Source: Phycisphaerae bacterium
GTDB lineage: Bacteria; Planctomycetota; Phycisphaerae; Sedimentisphaerales; Anaerohalosphaeraceae
Length of the DNA stretch: 64,000 nt
Assembly (NCBI GenBank): GCA_014859965.1
Contig: JACZKQ010000134.1
Span: 18,474 to 82,473 of the forward strand
Direction of reading: 5' to 3'
In this document: one piece after another, positions 44,849 through 53,952 of the stretch
Layout of the letters: every line of letters starts with the position of its first letter
Position numbering within the stretch: position 1 is the stretch's first letter
Notes under the pieces: generated by a model
The model's database searches: none
What the model was told of the DNA's origin: nothing
Seen by the model: the letters and a program-made list of their open reading frames with translations, nothing else
Translations under genes and position numbers: made by a program

Positions 44849-47275
44849 ATGAACCATCGTCAAAAAATCACATGCCTCGTCGGCATTTGTCTCACAATTT
44901 CAGCGGTTTGCGCCGCAGCACAGGGCCCCGCACAGCTCCAGCGTGACTACAACGTCAAACCGGTGCCGTTCAACCATGTGCACGTCACTGACGGCTTGTG
45001 GACGCCGCGACTGGAGACCAACCGCACCGTAACGATCCCCTACGCCTTCGAAAAATGCGAAGAAACCGACCGCATCAGCAACTTTGAAAAAGCCGCCGGC
45101 CTCCGGGACGGCAAATTTGAAGGCACCTATTTCAACGACTCCGACGTCTACAAAATCATGGAAGGGGCTGCCTACTCGCTCCAGGTCAACCCCGACCGCA
45201 TGATGCGCCTTTATCTCGACCAGCTTATCCGCGTCATGGCCGCGGCGCAATGGGAAGACGGCTATCTCTTTACCTTCTATTCCGTTCCTGATCGCCAGTT
45301 GGACAAGCTATGGACCAATATCGGAGGGATGCACGAGCAGTACTGTGCCGGCCACATGTACGAGGCGGCGGTCGCCCATTTCCAGGTCACGGGCGAAAAG
45401 ACGTTTCTCGACGTCGCCATCCGCAATGCCGACCTGATGTGCAAAGTCTTCAATCCGAACGCCCGCACCGATCCGCCCGGCCACCAGGAAATCGAGATTG
45501 CCCTCTGTAAGCTCTACCGCGCAACGGGCGACGAAAAGTATCTCGACCAGGCCAAGTTCTTCCTCGATCAGCGTGGGCGCAAAGGCCGTCGCGGTCCTGA
45601 TGGCAAAGGCGGCCTCTACGGCCAGTACTCCCAGGACCACATCCCCGTGACCGAGCAGACCACCGCCGTAGGCCATTCCGTACGGGCGGCCTATCTCTAC
45701 ACAGGCATGGCGGACGTCGCGGCGCTCACCGGCAATATGGAATACATCCGGGCCATCGACGCCATTTGGAGAGATGTCGTCGGCACCAAACTTTACCTCA
45801 CCGGCGGCATCGGCGCCGCCGGCGGCCACGAAGGCTTCGGCGGCCACTATGAACTGCCCAACATGACCGCCTACTGTGAGACTTGTGCCTCCATCGCCAA
45901 CGTTCTCTGGAACCATCGCATGTTCCTCATGACGGGCGAAGGTAAGTATATCGATGTTCTCGAACGCACCTTATACAACGCGGCGCTTTCCGGCATTTCC
46001 ATGAGCGGCGACCTGTTCTTCTACCCATGCGTCCTCGAATCCATCGGCCAGCACGCGCGAAGCCCCTGGTTTGGCTGTGCGTGCTGCCCCTCCAATGTCG
46101 CTCGCTTCATCCCCTCCGTGCCGGGTATGGTCTACGCCTCCAAAGACAGCGACCTGTACGTCAATCTCTACATGGGCACAAGCGCAACCATCGAAGTCGC
46201 CGATACGTCGGTTGTCCTGACCCAGCAGACGCAGTACCCGTGGCACAGCGATATCCGCATCGGCATCGAGCCGCAAAAAGAGGCCGCCTTCGCGGTTATG
46301 CTTCGCATCCCAGGCTGGGCCCGCAACGAACCCGTCCCGAGCGATCTGTACACGTATGCCGGAAAAATGCATGAAAAGGTAATATTGAAGATCAACGGCA
46401 GGGCGACCGCAGTGAACGTCGACAAAGGCTACGTGCGGATCGAACGCCGCTGGAAGCAGGGCGATACCATCGAACTGAATCTCCCCATGCCCGTCCGCCG
46501 CGTCCTTTCGCATCCCGAAGTCGTGACCAACAAGGGCAAAGTTGCCCTTGAGCGCGGCCCCATCGTCTACTGCCTCGAAGGCCCCGACAACGGTGGCGAG
46601 GTGCTGGACATCTACATCCCGGACGAAGCCAAACTAAGCACCGAGTTCCGGCCCGACCTGCTCAACGGCGTCATGATCGTAAACGGCGTCGGCCGCACCG
46701 CCAAACGCATGCTCGACGGCAGCGTCGTCCCCCATACCGAAAAGGCCTTCACGGCGATTCCCTACTACGCCTGGGCCCATCGCGGGCGCGCCCACATGAC
46801 CGTCTGGCCCGCCCGCACGCCCGAAGCGGCACGTCCCAGACCGGCCGACACGCTCGCATTTACGAGCAAGACCACCGCCTCCTACGTGCACGTCTCGCTT
46901 GACGCCATCAAGGACCAGATCGTGCCGGTAAATTCCGCCGACTCGTCCGGCCTGCAACTGGACTTCTGGCCGCACAAGGGCACGACAGAATGGGTGCAGT
47001 TCGAATGGGACGGCACGCGCGACATCTCGTGCGTCAAGGTCTACTGGTTCGACGACACCGGCCGCGGCGAATGCCATCTCCCCGCCTCCTGGCGCATCCT
47101 CTATCGCGACGCCGACGGCAAATGGCAGCCTGCCAAGAACAAGGGCCCGTACACCGCTGAAAAAGACGCCTTCAATCAGGTCAACATTGAACCCGTGAAG
47201 ACTTCGGCCATCAAACTCGAAGTCGTGCTTCAGGATAACTGGTCCGCCGGCATTCACGAAGTTATAATCGAATAA
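44849..47275 (+). CDS. GH127-type beta-L-arabinofuranosidase (exported)
   Basis: ATG 44849, after AAGGACG, opens a signal peptide ending near VCAAAQG; an upstream in-frame ATG at 44798 is possible. The 808-residue product matches the DUF1680/GH127 family: DGLWTPRLETNRTVTIPY at the start, TAYCETCASIANVLW holding the conserved Glu and zinc Cys, and GCACCPSNVARF with the cysteine pair that supplies the nucleophile in this family. A C-terminal beta region follows (about 640-808). It should release L-arabinofuranose or a related sugar outside the cytoplasm. A PQQ-propeller gene starts 21 bases later. Confidence 0.9.
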   Translation: MNHRQKITCLVGICLTISAVCAAAQGPAQLQRDYNVKPVPFNHVHVTDGLWTPRLETNRTVTIPYAFEKCEETDRISNFEKAAGLRDGKFEGTYFNDSDVYKIMEGAAYSLQVNPDRMMRLYLDQLIRVMAAAQWEDGYLFTFYSVPDRQLDKLWTNIGGMHEQYCAGHMYEAAVAHFQVTGEKTFLDVAIRNADLMCKVFNPNARTDPPGHQEIEIALCKLYRATGDEKYLDQAKFFLDQRGRKGRRGPDGKGGLYGQYSQDHIPVTEQTTAVGHSVRAAYLYTGMADVAALTGNMEYIRAIDAIWRDVVGTKLYLTGGIGAAGGHEGFGGHYELPNMTAYCETCASIANVLWNHRMFLMTGEGKYIDVLERTLYNAALSGISMSGDLFFYPCVLESIGQHARSPWFGCACCPSNVARFIPSVPGMVYASKDSDLYVNLYMGTSATIEVADTSVVLTQQTQYPWHSDIRIGIEPQKEAAFAVMLRIPGWARNEPVPSDLYTYAGKMHEKVILKINGRATAVNVDKGYVRIERRWKQGDTIELNLPMPVRRVLSHPEVVTNKGKVALERGPIVYCLEGPDNGGEVLDIYIPDEAKLSTEFRPDLLNGVMIVNGVGRTAKRMLDGSVVPHTEKAFTAIPYYAWAHRGRAHMTVWPARTPEAARPRPADTLAFTSKTTASYVHVSLDAIKDQIVPVNSADSSGLQLDFWPHKGTTEWVQFEWDGTRDISCVKVYWFDDTGRGECHLPASWRILYRDADGKWQPAKNKGPYTAEKDAFNQVNIEPVKTSAIKLEVVLQDNWSAGIHEVIIE

Positions 47276-47296
47276 CTCCCGACAACGAGACCTGGT

Positions 47297-50167
47297 ATGG
47301 GCGCTCTTGTCAATCGAACGTGTTGCGTGGTCATGATCGTCTGCCTGGAGGCGGCCGCCGCCTGCGGAGCGGACTGGCCCATGCTGGCTCGCGACCTGCA
47401 GCGCACGGGCGGCACTCCCGAAGAAGTGTCCCCTCCGGTGCGGCGGGCGTGGGTCCGCTACTTCCATGAGGAGGGCCTCATGCCGACCGTTCAGCCCGTG
47501 GTCGTCGGCGGGCGCCTGTACATCGGCACGCTGACCGGTCGCTTGTATGCAGTCGACGCGGCAACCGGGCGGGACCTCTGGATCGGCGAAACCGGCAGCC
47601 CCATTCTGCATACCGCATGCGTCACACCGGAAGGTCTGGTAGCGGTTGGCTGTGCAGACGGCACCGTACAGGCCTTTGCGGCGAACCCGCCCGATGGCCG
47701 CCCTGCAAGACAATGGAGATTCGCCACCGGCGCCGCTGTCTGGAACAGTCCGCTGCCGTGGCAAGGCGCCGTCATGATCGGCTCGCGGGACGGCACATTG
47801 TACGCGATCGACGCCGCCACCGGCCGCCCGCGGTGGACGTACGACGCGGGCGCGCCCGTCTGCCAGTCGCCGGCCATCGACCCGCAGCGCAATGCCCTGT
47901 ATGTCATGCCCGAGGATATGCGGGTCCATTGCATCGATGCGGAGACAGGCCTGGCCCGCTGGATATCCGAAAGGCTGCCCGGAGTCACCGCACGCGGCTT
48001 TCACCCGGTCGTTGCCCCTGACGGCTCCATCCTCGTGGCTACGATTCCTTTCTTCAACTGGTGGCGCGCCCACCAACCTTGGGACCGCGCCGAGATGACG
48101 CTTTTCGGAGCGGACGAATTGTCCCAGCCGGACACGAGATACCCCGGCACCTACTCTAAAGTGACCAACTGGCGATTCTCCAAAGAAGCGAACGACCGCT
48201 TCGATCGTCACACCAGGGAAATTTTTCTGCGTTCCGACTACTTCGACCATGCCCAGGACGAGGTGCTCAAGGAACTGGCCGCCGATCCGTTGTCGTGCGC
48301 CAGATTTGTCCTGTCGCCCCACGATGGCTCGCAGAAGTACACCGTACCGGCCCTGTACAGCGCCCAGGCCCAAAGCCAATTCATGCCAGCCGTCGTCACA
48401 CCCGACGGCAAAGTCGTCGTGAAAATATGGGCGCTCCTGCCGAGCCGCTATCACGGGTATCAGCGAGAAACAAACGTGGCCTATCTGGACACGGCGAACG
48501 GCCGACTGCAGCCGTTCTTCGACGAGTCGGTCGTCAATTGCGGCAACGGGCTCAACATGATCGGCGACGAAAGCTGCGCTTTGACAGCCTCCGGCAAATA
48601 CCTGTTGAACCTCGCCAATCACCACGGCGAATTGCTCTGCTACGCCGATCGCACGCGGCCGGGCAACGGCGCCGGACTGTACTACTCGACCCACAGCCAC
48701 TCCTATGGCGTGGGAATTATCCACCGGCTCGTTCGGGGCCAAATCGAGCAGATCGACCCCGGCCAGGAAGACCTGCCGCGCGGGTTCGGCCGCGGCGTGC
48801 CGGGTGAGCACTGCACCGGCAATCACAACGCCGCGAACATGCCCGCAATCGTCGCCGATGGTCGCATCTTCTACGCTGGCGGCGGCAAACTGATGGCACT
48901 TGAACCCACCGACCAGGCGCCTCGGCTTGAGAACAAGCGTTCCCTCGCCGCCTGGGGCATCGATCCCTTCACCGCCGCCGAGGCCCGTGCTGTCGCCGAT
49001 TCGTTCCCCATAGAGTGGGATTACGTCGCCGAGCGAGACCAGGAAGACGCGGTGCAGTACTACCCGGCGGACCTGCCGTTTCCGCCCGGTACGCGACAGA
49101 GGCCGATGGAAATCAATGCGCCGGCGCTCACGGTCGAGGAGTGCGATACGATCATCTTCGCCCCTCATTCCGCCGCCGCGACGCCGGACCTTGCGGCGGC
49201 AGCCGACCTGTTCAGGCGGCTTACTGCCGCAGTCGAGGAGTTCGTTTCGCAGCCCCGCTGGATGCCGTACCGCCAGATGGGCGGCAAGCACCCGGTGGAC
49301 CACATGGAGTTCTTCACCGACCCCGCCGACGATCTCGAGGCGCTGGCCTGGGCCTATGCTTATCTCCCCCTCGATGTGCAGCAGAAAGTCGTCGCCTGGG
49401 TGCAGGCGGGATGGCGGCAGCGCAACCCCGTCGTCGATCTGGCCCGCCATGAATCCGGCCAGGGCGCGCCTCGCGAGCGTTTCCTCCTCGGCAAACACGA
49501 AGAGCGTGTTTTCTCCATGAGCCGCAGAGCGGGTGTGGAGCGTGCCTACGCCGCCTGGCTCTGGGCCGACCGCACGGGCCGGTGGGATGACATCCGCGAG
49601 ATATGGCCGCGCCTGCGCGAGGGACAGAGCTACGGCGAGTCGACCAAAGACACCGTTGACTGGGGCAACGCCCGACTCGCCGGCCACATTGCACTCTGCC
49701 GCATTGCCCGGCGCCTCGGCGATGACCAGGCCTTGGCGCGCCTCTTGCCCGCCACGCGGCAACTGCTCCAGAAGCGGCTCGACCAGGCCCGGCGCTACCC
49801 GCGCGGCAACGTATCGAGCAACCAGCTTTCGCTTTGGCGGGGGATGCCGAGGTGGACTTGGCTGACGACGGAAATCGGCCAGCTCATCCGCCGGCACGCC
49901 CCGGAATCCGCCGAGCCACTGGTAGAAAAATATCTGGACGACCACCGGCCCTACTGGTTCCTCGCATGGGGTCCTCTAAGCCCCGCCTCCCACGAAAACT
50001 GCATGCAACTGCCCCAACTCACCATGCAAGGCTTTGCTGCCCAAGCGTTCGTCGCCGCCCGCCACGGCCGCCGCCTCCGCCCCTTTATTGACATCCCCCA
50101 CAGCCCGGCTGATCCTTACTACATCCAGAAACTGGCCATAACCATAAAGTCATATGCCCTCCCATGA
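47297..50167 (+). CDS. Exported PQQ-type beta-propeller protein with alpha-helical C-terminal part
   Basis: The 956-residue product has a signal peptide (ending near CGADWP), then WPMLARDLQRTGGTPE and PQQ-propeller blades such as GGRLYIGTLTGRLYAVDAATGRDLW and GSRDGTLYAIDAATGRPRW (about residues 70-220), continuing to about 560; a helical part resembling an alpha/alpha-toroid (about 700-950) follows. Such proteins bind or process carbohydrates in the periplasm; no catalytic residue can be named. It forms an operon with the GH127 gene, which suggests a plant-type polysaccharide substrate. Confidence 0.75.
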   Translation: MGALVNRTCCVVMIVCLEAAAACGADWPMLARDLQRTGGTPEEVSPPVRRAWVRYFHEEGLMPTVQPVVVGGRLYIGTLTGRLYAVDAATGRDLWIGETGSPILHTACVTPEGLVAVGCADGTVQAFAANPPDGRPARQWRFATGAAVWNSPLPWQGAVMIGSRDGTLYAIDAATGRPRWTYDAGAPVCQSPAIDPQRNALYVMPEDMRVHCIDAETGLARWISERLPGVTARGFHPVVAPDGSILVATIPFFNWWRAHQPWDRAEMTLFGADELSQPDTRYPGTYSKVTNWRFSKEANDRFDRHTREIFLRSDYFDHAQDEVLKELAADPLSCARFVLSPHDGSQKYTVPALYSAQAQSQFMPAVVTPDGKVVVKIWALLPSRYHGYQRETNVAYLDTANGRLQPFFDESVVNCGNGLNMIGDESCALTASGKYLLNLANHHGELLCYADRTRPGNGAGLYYSTHSHSYGVGIIHRLVRGQIEQIDPGQEDLPRGFGRGVPGEHCTGNHNAANMPAIVADGRIFYAGGGKLMALEPTDQAPRLENKRSLAAWGIDPFTAAEARAVADSFPIEWDYVAERDQEDAVQYYPADLPFPPGTRQRPMEINAPALTVEECDTIIFAPHSAAATPDLAAAADLFRRLTAAVEEFVSQPRWMPYRQMGGKHPVDHMEFFTDPADDLEALAWAYAYLPLDVQQKVVAWVQAGWRQRNPVVDLARHESGQGAPRERFLLGKHEERVFSMSRRAGVERAYAAWLWADRTGRWDDIREIWPRLREGQSYGESTKDTVDWGNARLAGHIALCRIARRLGDDQALARLLPATRQLLQKRLDQARRYPRGNVSSNQLSLWRGMPRWTWLTTEIGQLIRRHAPESAEPLVEKYLDDHRPYWFLAWGPLSPASHENCMQLPQLTMQGFAAQAFVAARHGRRLRPFIDIPHSPADPYYIQKLAITIKSYALP

Positions 50168-50276
50168 TAGCCGCCGCACCCGCCGCATCTGCATCGCAAC
50201 CTGCTGCCGACCAACTCCACATTCGTACCAGGTTCTTGAATTCGTGATGAGCAGAAGCGTTCGCAGAGTATGGATG

Positions 50277-50307
50277 AAAAAAAAAGCCCGCCACCTGAAG
50301 TGCGGGC
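50277..50307 (-). terminator. Minus-strand terminator left of the junction
   Basis: Read on the minus strand, GCCCGC pairs with GCGGGC around a 10-base loop and a run of nine T's follows. It would end leftward transcription, such as that of the tRNA gene whose 3' part lies at 50468. Confidence 0.75.
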
Positions 50308-50467
50308 AGGGTTCGTTGCCAGCGCAACCAAACACGGGCTGGACAAATAGTATACATGAAGGGTTGAAATGCGCAAGCTTGCCTGAGAACGAGCACATTA
50401 AGTCGTTCACCGTTTCCGGAGGATACGCAAAAGTGTCATCACATCCACGGAAGAACATTAAATAGAC

Positions 50468-50505
50468 TGGAGGCGGGGGGATTCGAAACCCCCGCTGTAG
50501 GCGGG
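50468..50505 (-). other. 3' half of a tRNA-like gene, probable attachment site
   Basis: On the minus strand this reads CCCGC-CTACA-GCGGG, then a T-arm-like GGGGG..TTCGAAT..CCCCC, acceptor 3' strand CGCCTCC and A as discriminator. The matching 5' half (starting GGAGGCG) is not found nearby; instead AT-rich island sequence adjoins it. One extra T in the T-arm means it is no longer a clean tRNA. Such a fragment next to an integrase is the usual mark of integration into a tRNA or tmRNA 3' end; which tRNA is uncertain. Confidence 0.55.
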
Positions 50506-50635
50506 TTATAGCTGCAAAAATCTATAATTAGCACATTGCTTGGCACATTTAATCGTTGATTTTGCTCCGAGAGTGAGGTATTCTTCGCGGGAGGCGTAAT
50601 ATGGCTTACTGATAACTCCCTGAGGAGCTAAAGCA

Positions 50636-51994
50636 ATGGGAAAAAAGACAGGCAGAAGAGCGACATACATCACTTTCGGAGGAGCGGAAGTTAAAGATGT
50701 TATTAATGGCAAGGAAATAGGCGTTTCAGTTGCCGAATACAACAAAACCCATTACGTGATGCTCCCCCAGCAAGCAAGTAGAACTAAACGACAATGGTTA
50801 GGTAGAGATGCCGCAAAAGCAGTGGCAAAATTTCGAGCCCTTGCAGCCAAGCTCAAAGGAGAGCAGGAAAAAGAAGTAGCAACGTTAGCTACTGTCATGG
50901 TCTCAAGGACAGGTTGGAAAAGGAACGGTCGTTTAGTTACTGGTCTGCTTCCAGTTCCCGTGGAGCAGAAAGTATCTGCTGGTGAAGCTCAATATATTGA
51001 TTGGCTCAAAAAGGAATTGCTAAACCCTTCTGAGCTCGCACGAAAAACAGGGATCGACGCTTTTAACCATTTCTATGATTGGATGCTAGAAGTTCCAATT
51101 ACGCTGCCTCAACTCATTGATAATTTTTTTACGATGAGAAAACAGCCTATTTCCGCAAAGGAACAGCAAAAAACAAGAAAGGCATGGAAGGTATTCTGCG
51201 ACTTGATACGCAAGAAAACAGTCCAAGAGGTATGTTTGGCAGATATTCAGAACTATGAGAACCATATACACAGTAAAGGTTTTGCTCCTAAAACAGTGCA
51301 GCATTACCTCAACAGGGTGGGCAAAATATTTTCTTATAATGTTGGCAAATTTGAGGATAACGGTAGAATCATCAAAATCGCTAAATGGTGTGAGGAAATG
51401 GAGAGATTGGAGGATACCAGTTCAGAAGAGCCTGTATCAATTTCGTACAATGACTTCAGTGTCATGTGCGAGCACGCGGATATAGAAATGAAGGCAATGC
51501 TGATATATGGCTTAAATACTGCTTCTACCCTTATCGATATTTCCAGAATAACGAAACAGGAAATAGACTTAGAGTTGCAAACACTCAGCACAAGAAGAGA
51601 AAAAACTGGGAAGGTCAAAAAAGTAGCTTACCTTTGGGACAGGACAATACAGACGTTACGTGAGTACGTATCGACAAGGACAGATAGCTCGCAATATCTA
51701 TTTAAAAGTCGAACAGGGACAGCATACACTGACTCGGGGCTTCGGAAAAAGTTCAAGCGATTCAGGAGAAGGCTTGAGCAGGACGGTAAATTGTCAGAAG
51801 GCGTAGAATTCAAGCATCTCAGGGATACCTTTTCTACTATTGCCAAGGATGTAGATATAGACCCGTTTAAAATTAACTGTGTGATGGGACATAGTAACAA
51901 AGGTATGGTAGATAAATATTCAAAAAGACAGATTACAAATAATCTGAAAGAGGCATGCTTAATGGTGGAGCGAGAATTCTTTGGCACAGCCTGA
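50636..51994 (+). CDS. Divergent tyrosine recombinase / integrase
   Basis: The 452-residue protein has an N-terminal arm (about 1-150), a core-binding domain (about 155-260) and a catalytic domain (about 270-450). In the C-terminal part EFKHLRDTFS (Lys 393 at the usual HxxR histidine, Arg 396), VMGHSNKGMVDKY with His 419 and the nucleophile Tyr 428 are visible. The first catalytic arginine, expected around GLNTASTLIDISRI, is not in its normal TGxR place. It should cut and rejoin DNA at the attachment site next to it. Related Arg-less integrases are common in planctomycetes. Confidence 0.8.
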   Translation: MGKKTGRRATYITFGGAEVKDVINGKEIGVSVAEYNKTHYVMLPQQASRTKRQWLGRDAAKAVAKFRALAAKLKGEQEKEVATLATVMVSRTGWKRNGRLVTGLLPVPVEQKVSAGEAQYIDWLKKELLNPSELARKTGIDAFNHFYDWMLEVPITLPQLIDNFFTMRKQPISAKEQQKTRKAWKVFCDLIRKKTVQEVCLADIQNYENHIHSKGFAPKTVQHYLNRVGKIFSYNVGKFEDNGRIIKIAKWCEEMERLEDTSSEEPVSISYNDFSVMCEHADIEMKAMLIYGLNTASTLIDISRITKQEIDLELQTLSTRREKTGKVKKVAYLWDRTIQTLREYVSTRTDSSQYLFKSRTGTAYTDSGLRKKFKRFRRRLEQDGKLSEGVEFKHLRDTFSTIAKDVDIDPFKINCVMGHSNKGMVDKYSKRQITNNLKEACLMVEREFFGTA

Positions 51995-52011
51995 AACAAA
52001 GTAAGAGATTG

Positions 52012-52791
52012 CTAGGGTATGCGTCTATAACCGCAGTTACAAATGTTCTCGAAGGGTTTAAAAAGCTCAATTGCTCCATTTCGGTTTTCCCGTGTTCCGA
52101 TCATCATTATGTCAGGTAGAATTCGCCACCGCGTGACTTTGAAATATAAACCCTTAAAATGAGTAAAGCCAATAATCATCCTCTTTCGAGCAATACGCCT
52201 AAGTGTGTTCGCCAAATAAATAGGCATGTCGCCACGTTCGCAGTAACGGGGAACCAACCTTATGTGATTGTGTGGACTAATAGCATACAGCACCCCCAGC
52301 GAGCTGTCGACTCCGATATAGAATAAGGGCAGGTTATTTTTGCTTGCAAACTCCCTCAGAGGTAAGTCCTCGGTCTCCTTGCAAGACGCGCTGAACATGT
52401 CAATGTCACAGGCATTTGGAATGTGCCATTCGGCAAATAGCTGTTTCACTAAATATGGCGATGCATGCCTGTTGCACTCGTGGGCAATCCATTCACTGAT
52501 CGTGCCAAGAGTCCAAAAAAAAGATCTCTCAGGTAAGGATTGCCCGATTACCGATCTCAACTGACGACTTTCACCCTCGCTGAGCCTTAGTCTGTTCCTG
52601 TCTGTTTTTTTTTCACCAAAGCCAACGCCCTGGTTACGTCCACAAATCCACTTGTGAACCAATTGCCACGAGATGCCGAATTCGCTGGCAAGTTTAGTCT
52701 TGCTCTTAACCGTTTTAAAGGCGCAGCAAACACTTTCTCGCAATTCTGCACGTTCAGCCCTGCTAATGTGCCTCAAATCTCTCTTTTGCAT
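52012..52791 (-). CDS. IS630-like helix-turn-helix protein, transposase relative
   Basis: The 259-residue product starts with two helix-turn-helix units like IS630/Tc1-type transposases: LASEFGISWQLVHKWICG (about 33-50), then a winged-helix WTLGTISEWIAHECNRHAS..LVKQLFAEWHIP (about 93-125). The remaining half does not show a clear DDE triad; YIGVDSSLG may be the first Asp position. No inverted repeats were noticed at its borders. It may be a degenerate transposase or a DNA-binding protein adapted by the island. It is divergent from the ParB-like gene. Confidence 0.5.
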   Translation of the reverse strand: MQKRDLRHISRAERAELRESVCCAFKTVKSKTKLASEFGISWQLVHKWICGRNQGVGFGEKKTDRNRLRLSEGESRQLRSVIGQSLPERSFFWTLGTISEWIAHECNRHASPYLVKQLFAEWHIPNACDIDMFSASCKETEDLPLREFASKNNLPLFYIGVDSSLGVLYAISPHNHIRLVPRYCERGDMPIYLANTLRRIARKRMIIGFTHFKGLYFKVTRWRILPDIMMIGTRENRNGAIELFKPFENICNCGYRRIP

Positions 52792-52951
52792 TGTCTTATT
52801 ATGCCATACAAACCGCCGCGTGTCATCTGTATATTTGCTGCTCGCGAGATAAGATGCATCGTCTTATGAGCCTAAAGCCTTAGAAAACAAGTCTTTAGGG
52901 ATGAATATCGAATTGCAGCCAGCGCCGCTGTTTTTCTTTACTGTACCTCTA

Positions 52952-52972
52952 CGGGAAGTACGGTGCTTCCCG
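52952..52972. repeat. Small inverted repeat upstream of the ParB-like gene
   Basis: CGGGAAG and CTTCCCG form a perfect 7-base stem around TACGGTG. It lies in the divergent promoter region, 32 bases before the ParB-like start, and no T run follows, so it is more likely an operator or parS-like site than a terminator. Confidence 0.4.
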
Positions 52973-53004
52973 AGACAATTATTCCGAGGAAAGGAAACAG
53001 CGAA

Positions 53005-53862
53005 ATGAAAGCAGAATCGACAAACACCAAGACATTCAGTTCCATCAAGAGAGTCATTATCATGGATAAGGATTTTGAGGAGGCGGCAATCTCCTGCACC
53101 TCAAAGGAACAAGTGGATAAAGAGACCCGCGCCCTTGAGCATAAGATGCTGATGGATGGTCGTCTCATAGATCCAATTATCATCTGGAAGAACAGAAAAT
53201 GTCTGGTTTGGGGATACTCGGCGTTGGAAATTGCCAAGAAATACGACCTTGCTTATGAAATGACGGAAGTGGAGTTTGAATCCAAAGCAGACTGTTTGGC
53301 GTGGATTGCTGAAAGACGTATTGCTGCCCCCTCTTTGAATCTGTTCCAAAGAATCGAAATTGCTCTGCCTTTCGGGGACTATTGGAAAGATAAAGCCAAG
53401 GCGAATATGGGCAAGAGAACCGATCTCTGTGCTACAGCCCTTGAGAGTTATGAATCTATCGACGTGCTCGCGTTAGTTGCCACAAAGGCATCCACGAGCA
53501 AAAACACGGTGGCAAAAGTCAAAAGAATTTTAGCAGGAGGAAAAGCCACCTTAATAAACAAGTGCAGAAAGGGAGATATATCAATCAGTGCTGCTGTAGC
53601 CGTTGTAGATATTAGTTCCAAACGAGCACCGCGACAAAGGAATTCCAGCAGTCTGAAGTGTATCATCAGCAGTGAGGGTGTCGGCAGCCTTGAAAAGCTT
53701 ATTGCTGATGGGAAGGGTGGCTCCATGACAAGAATAGTCACCACGATATCCGAACGTGTTTCCGACGATGCCAGTGCTGTTGAGCTGCTTGCCACTTTTG
53801 TAACCCATGCTACAAAGGTGCTGCAAACGGGTGGGTTGCTAGTCATCAAAAAGTGCGATTAA
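53005..53862 (+). CDS. ParB/Srx-like domain protein
   Basis: The 285-residue product resembles ParB-type proteins: LEHKMLMDGRLIDPIIIWKNRKCLVWGYSALEIAKKYDL matches the start of the ParB fold, with WGYSALEI where typical members have DGHxRxEI; then EVEFESKADCLAWIAERRIAAPSLNLFQRIEIAL. A helix-turn-helix-like region near 160-200 follows. ParB proteins bind parS sites and segregate plasmids. The changed motif might mean loss of CTP or nuclease function. ATG 53005 follows AAGGAA and is preferred over a GTG at 52963. No parA is visible. Confidence 0.62.
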   Translation: MKAESTNTKTFSSIKRVIIMDKDFEEAAISCTSKEQVDKETRALEHKMLMDGRLIDPIIIWKNRKCLVWGYSALEIAKKYDLAYEMTEVEFESKADCLAWIAERRIAAPSLNLFQRIEIALPFGDYWKDKAKANMGKRTDLCATALESYESIDVLALVATKASTSKNTVAKVKRILAGGKATLINKCRKGDISISAAVAVVDISSKRAPRQRNSSSLKCIISSEGVGSLEKLIADGKGGSMTRIVTTISERVSDDASAVELLATFVTHATKVLQTGGLLVIKKCD

Positions 53863-53952
53863 CCACACGGTAATGCATGTGAAAGCGGGAGTGGCAGACA
53901 CGTCTGCCCTCCTGGCTTTCTACAAATAACTTTACATCTAAAGGATGCAACT

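Larger units (their letters stand above)
50168..50635. other. Boundary gap between chromosome and island; no gene seen
   Basis: The left 300 bases are chromosomal-type and hold a minus-strand terminator; the tRNA-like fragment at 50468-50505 marks the junction; to its right the sequence becomes AT-rich and runs to the integrase start, which has GAGGAGC before it. Confidence 0.6.

Noticed and set aside
46634..49945. 1103-residue open frame on the minus strand
   Set aside because: It lies antisense to the GH127 and PQQ-propeller genes, which have clear motifs and signal peptides; the antisense product is Arg/His-rich and shows no domain. High GC content explains it.
50154..50465. 103-residue plus-strand frame over the island boundary
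   Set aside because: It crosses the terminator hairpin and has no domain or ribosome site.
50468..50530. Complete tmRNA or tRNA gene at the junction
   Set aside because: Only the 3' half can be folded; no GGAGGCG 5' acceptor strand or D arm is found within the neighbouring AT-rich sequence.
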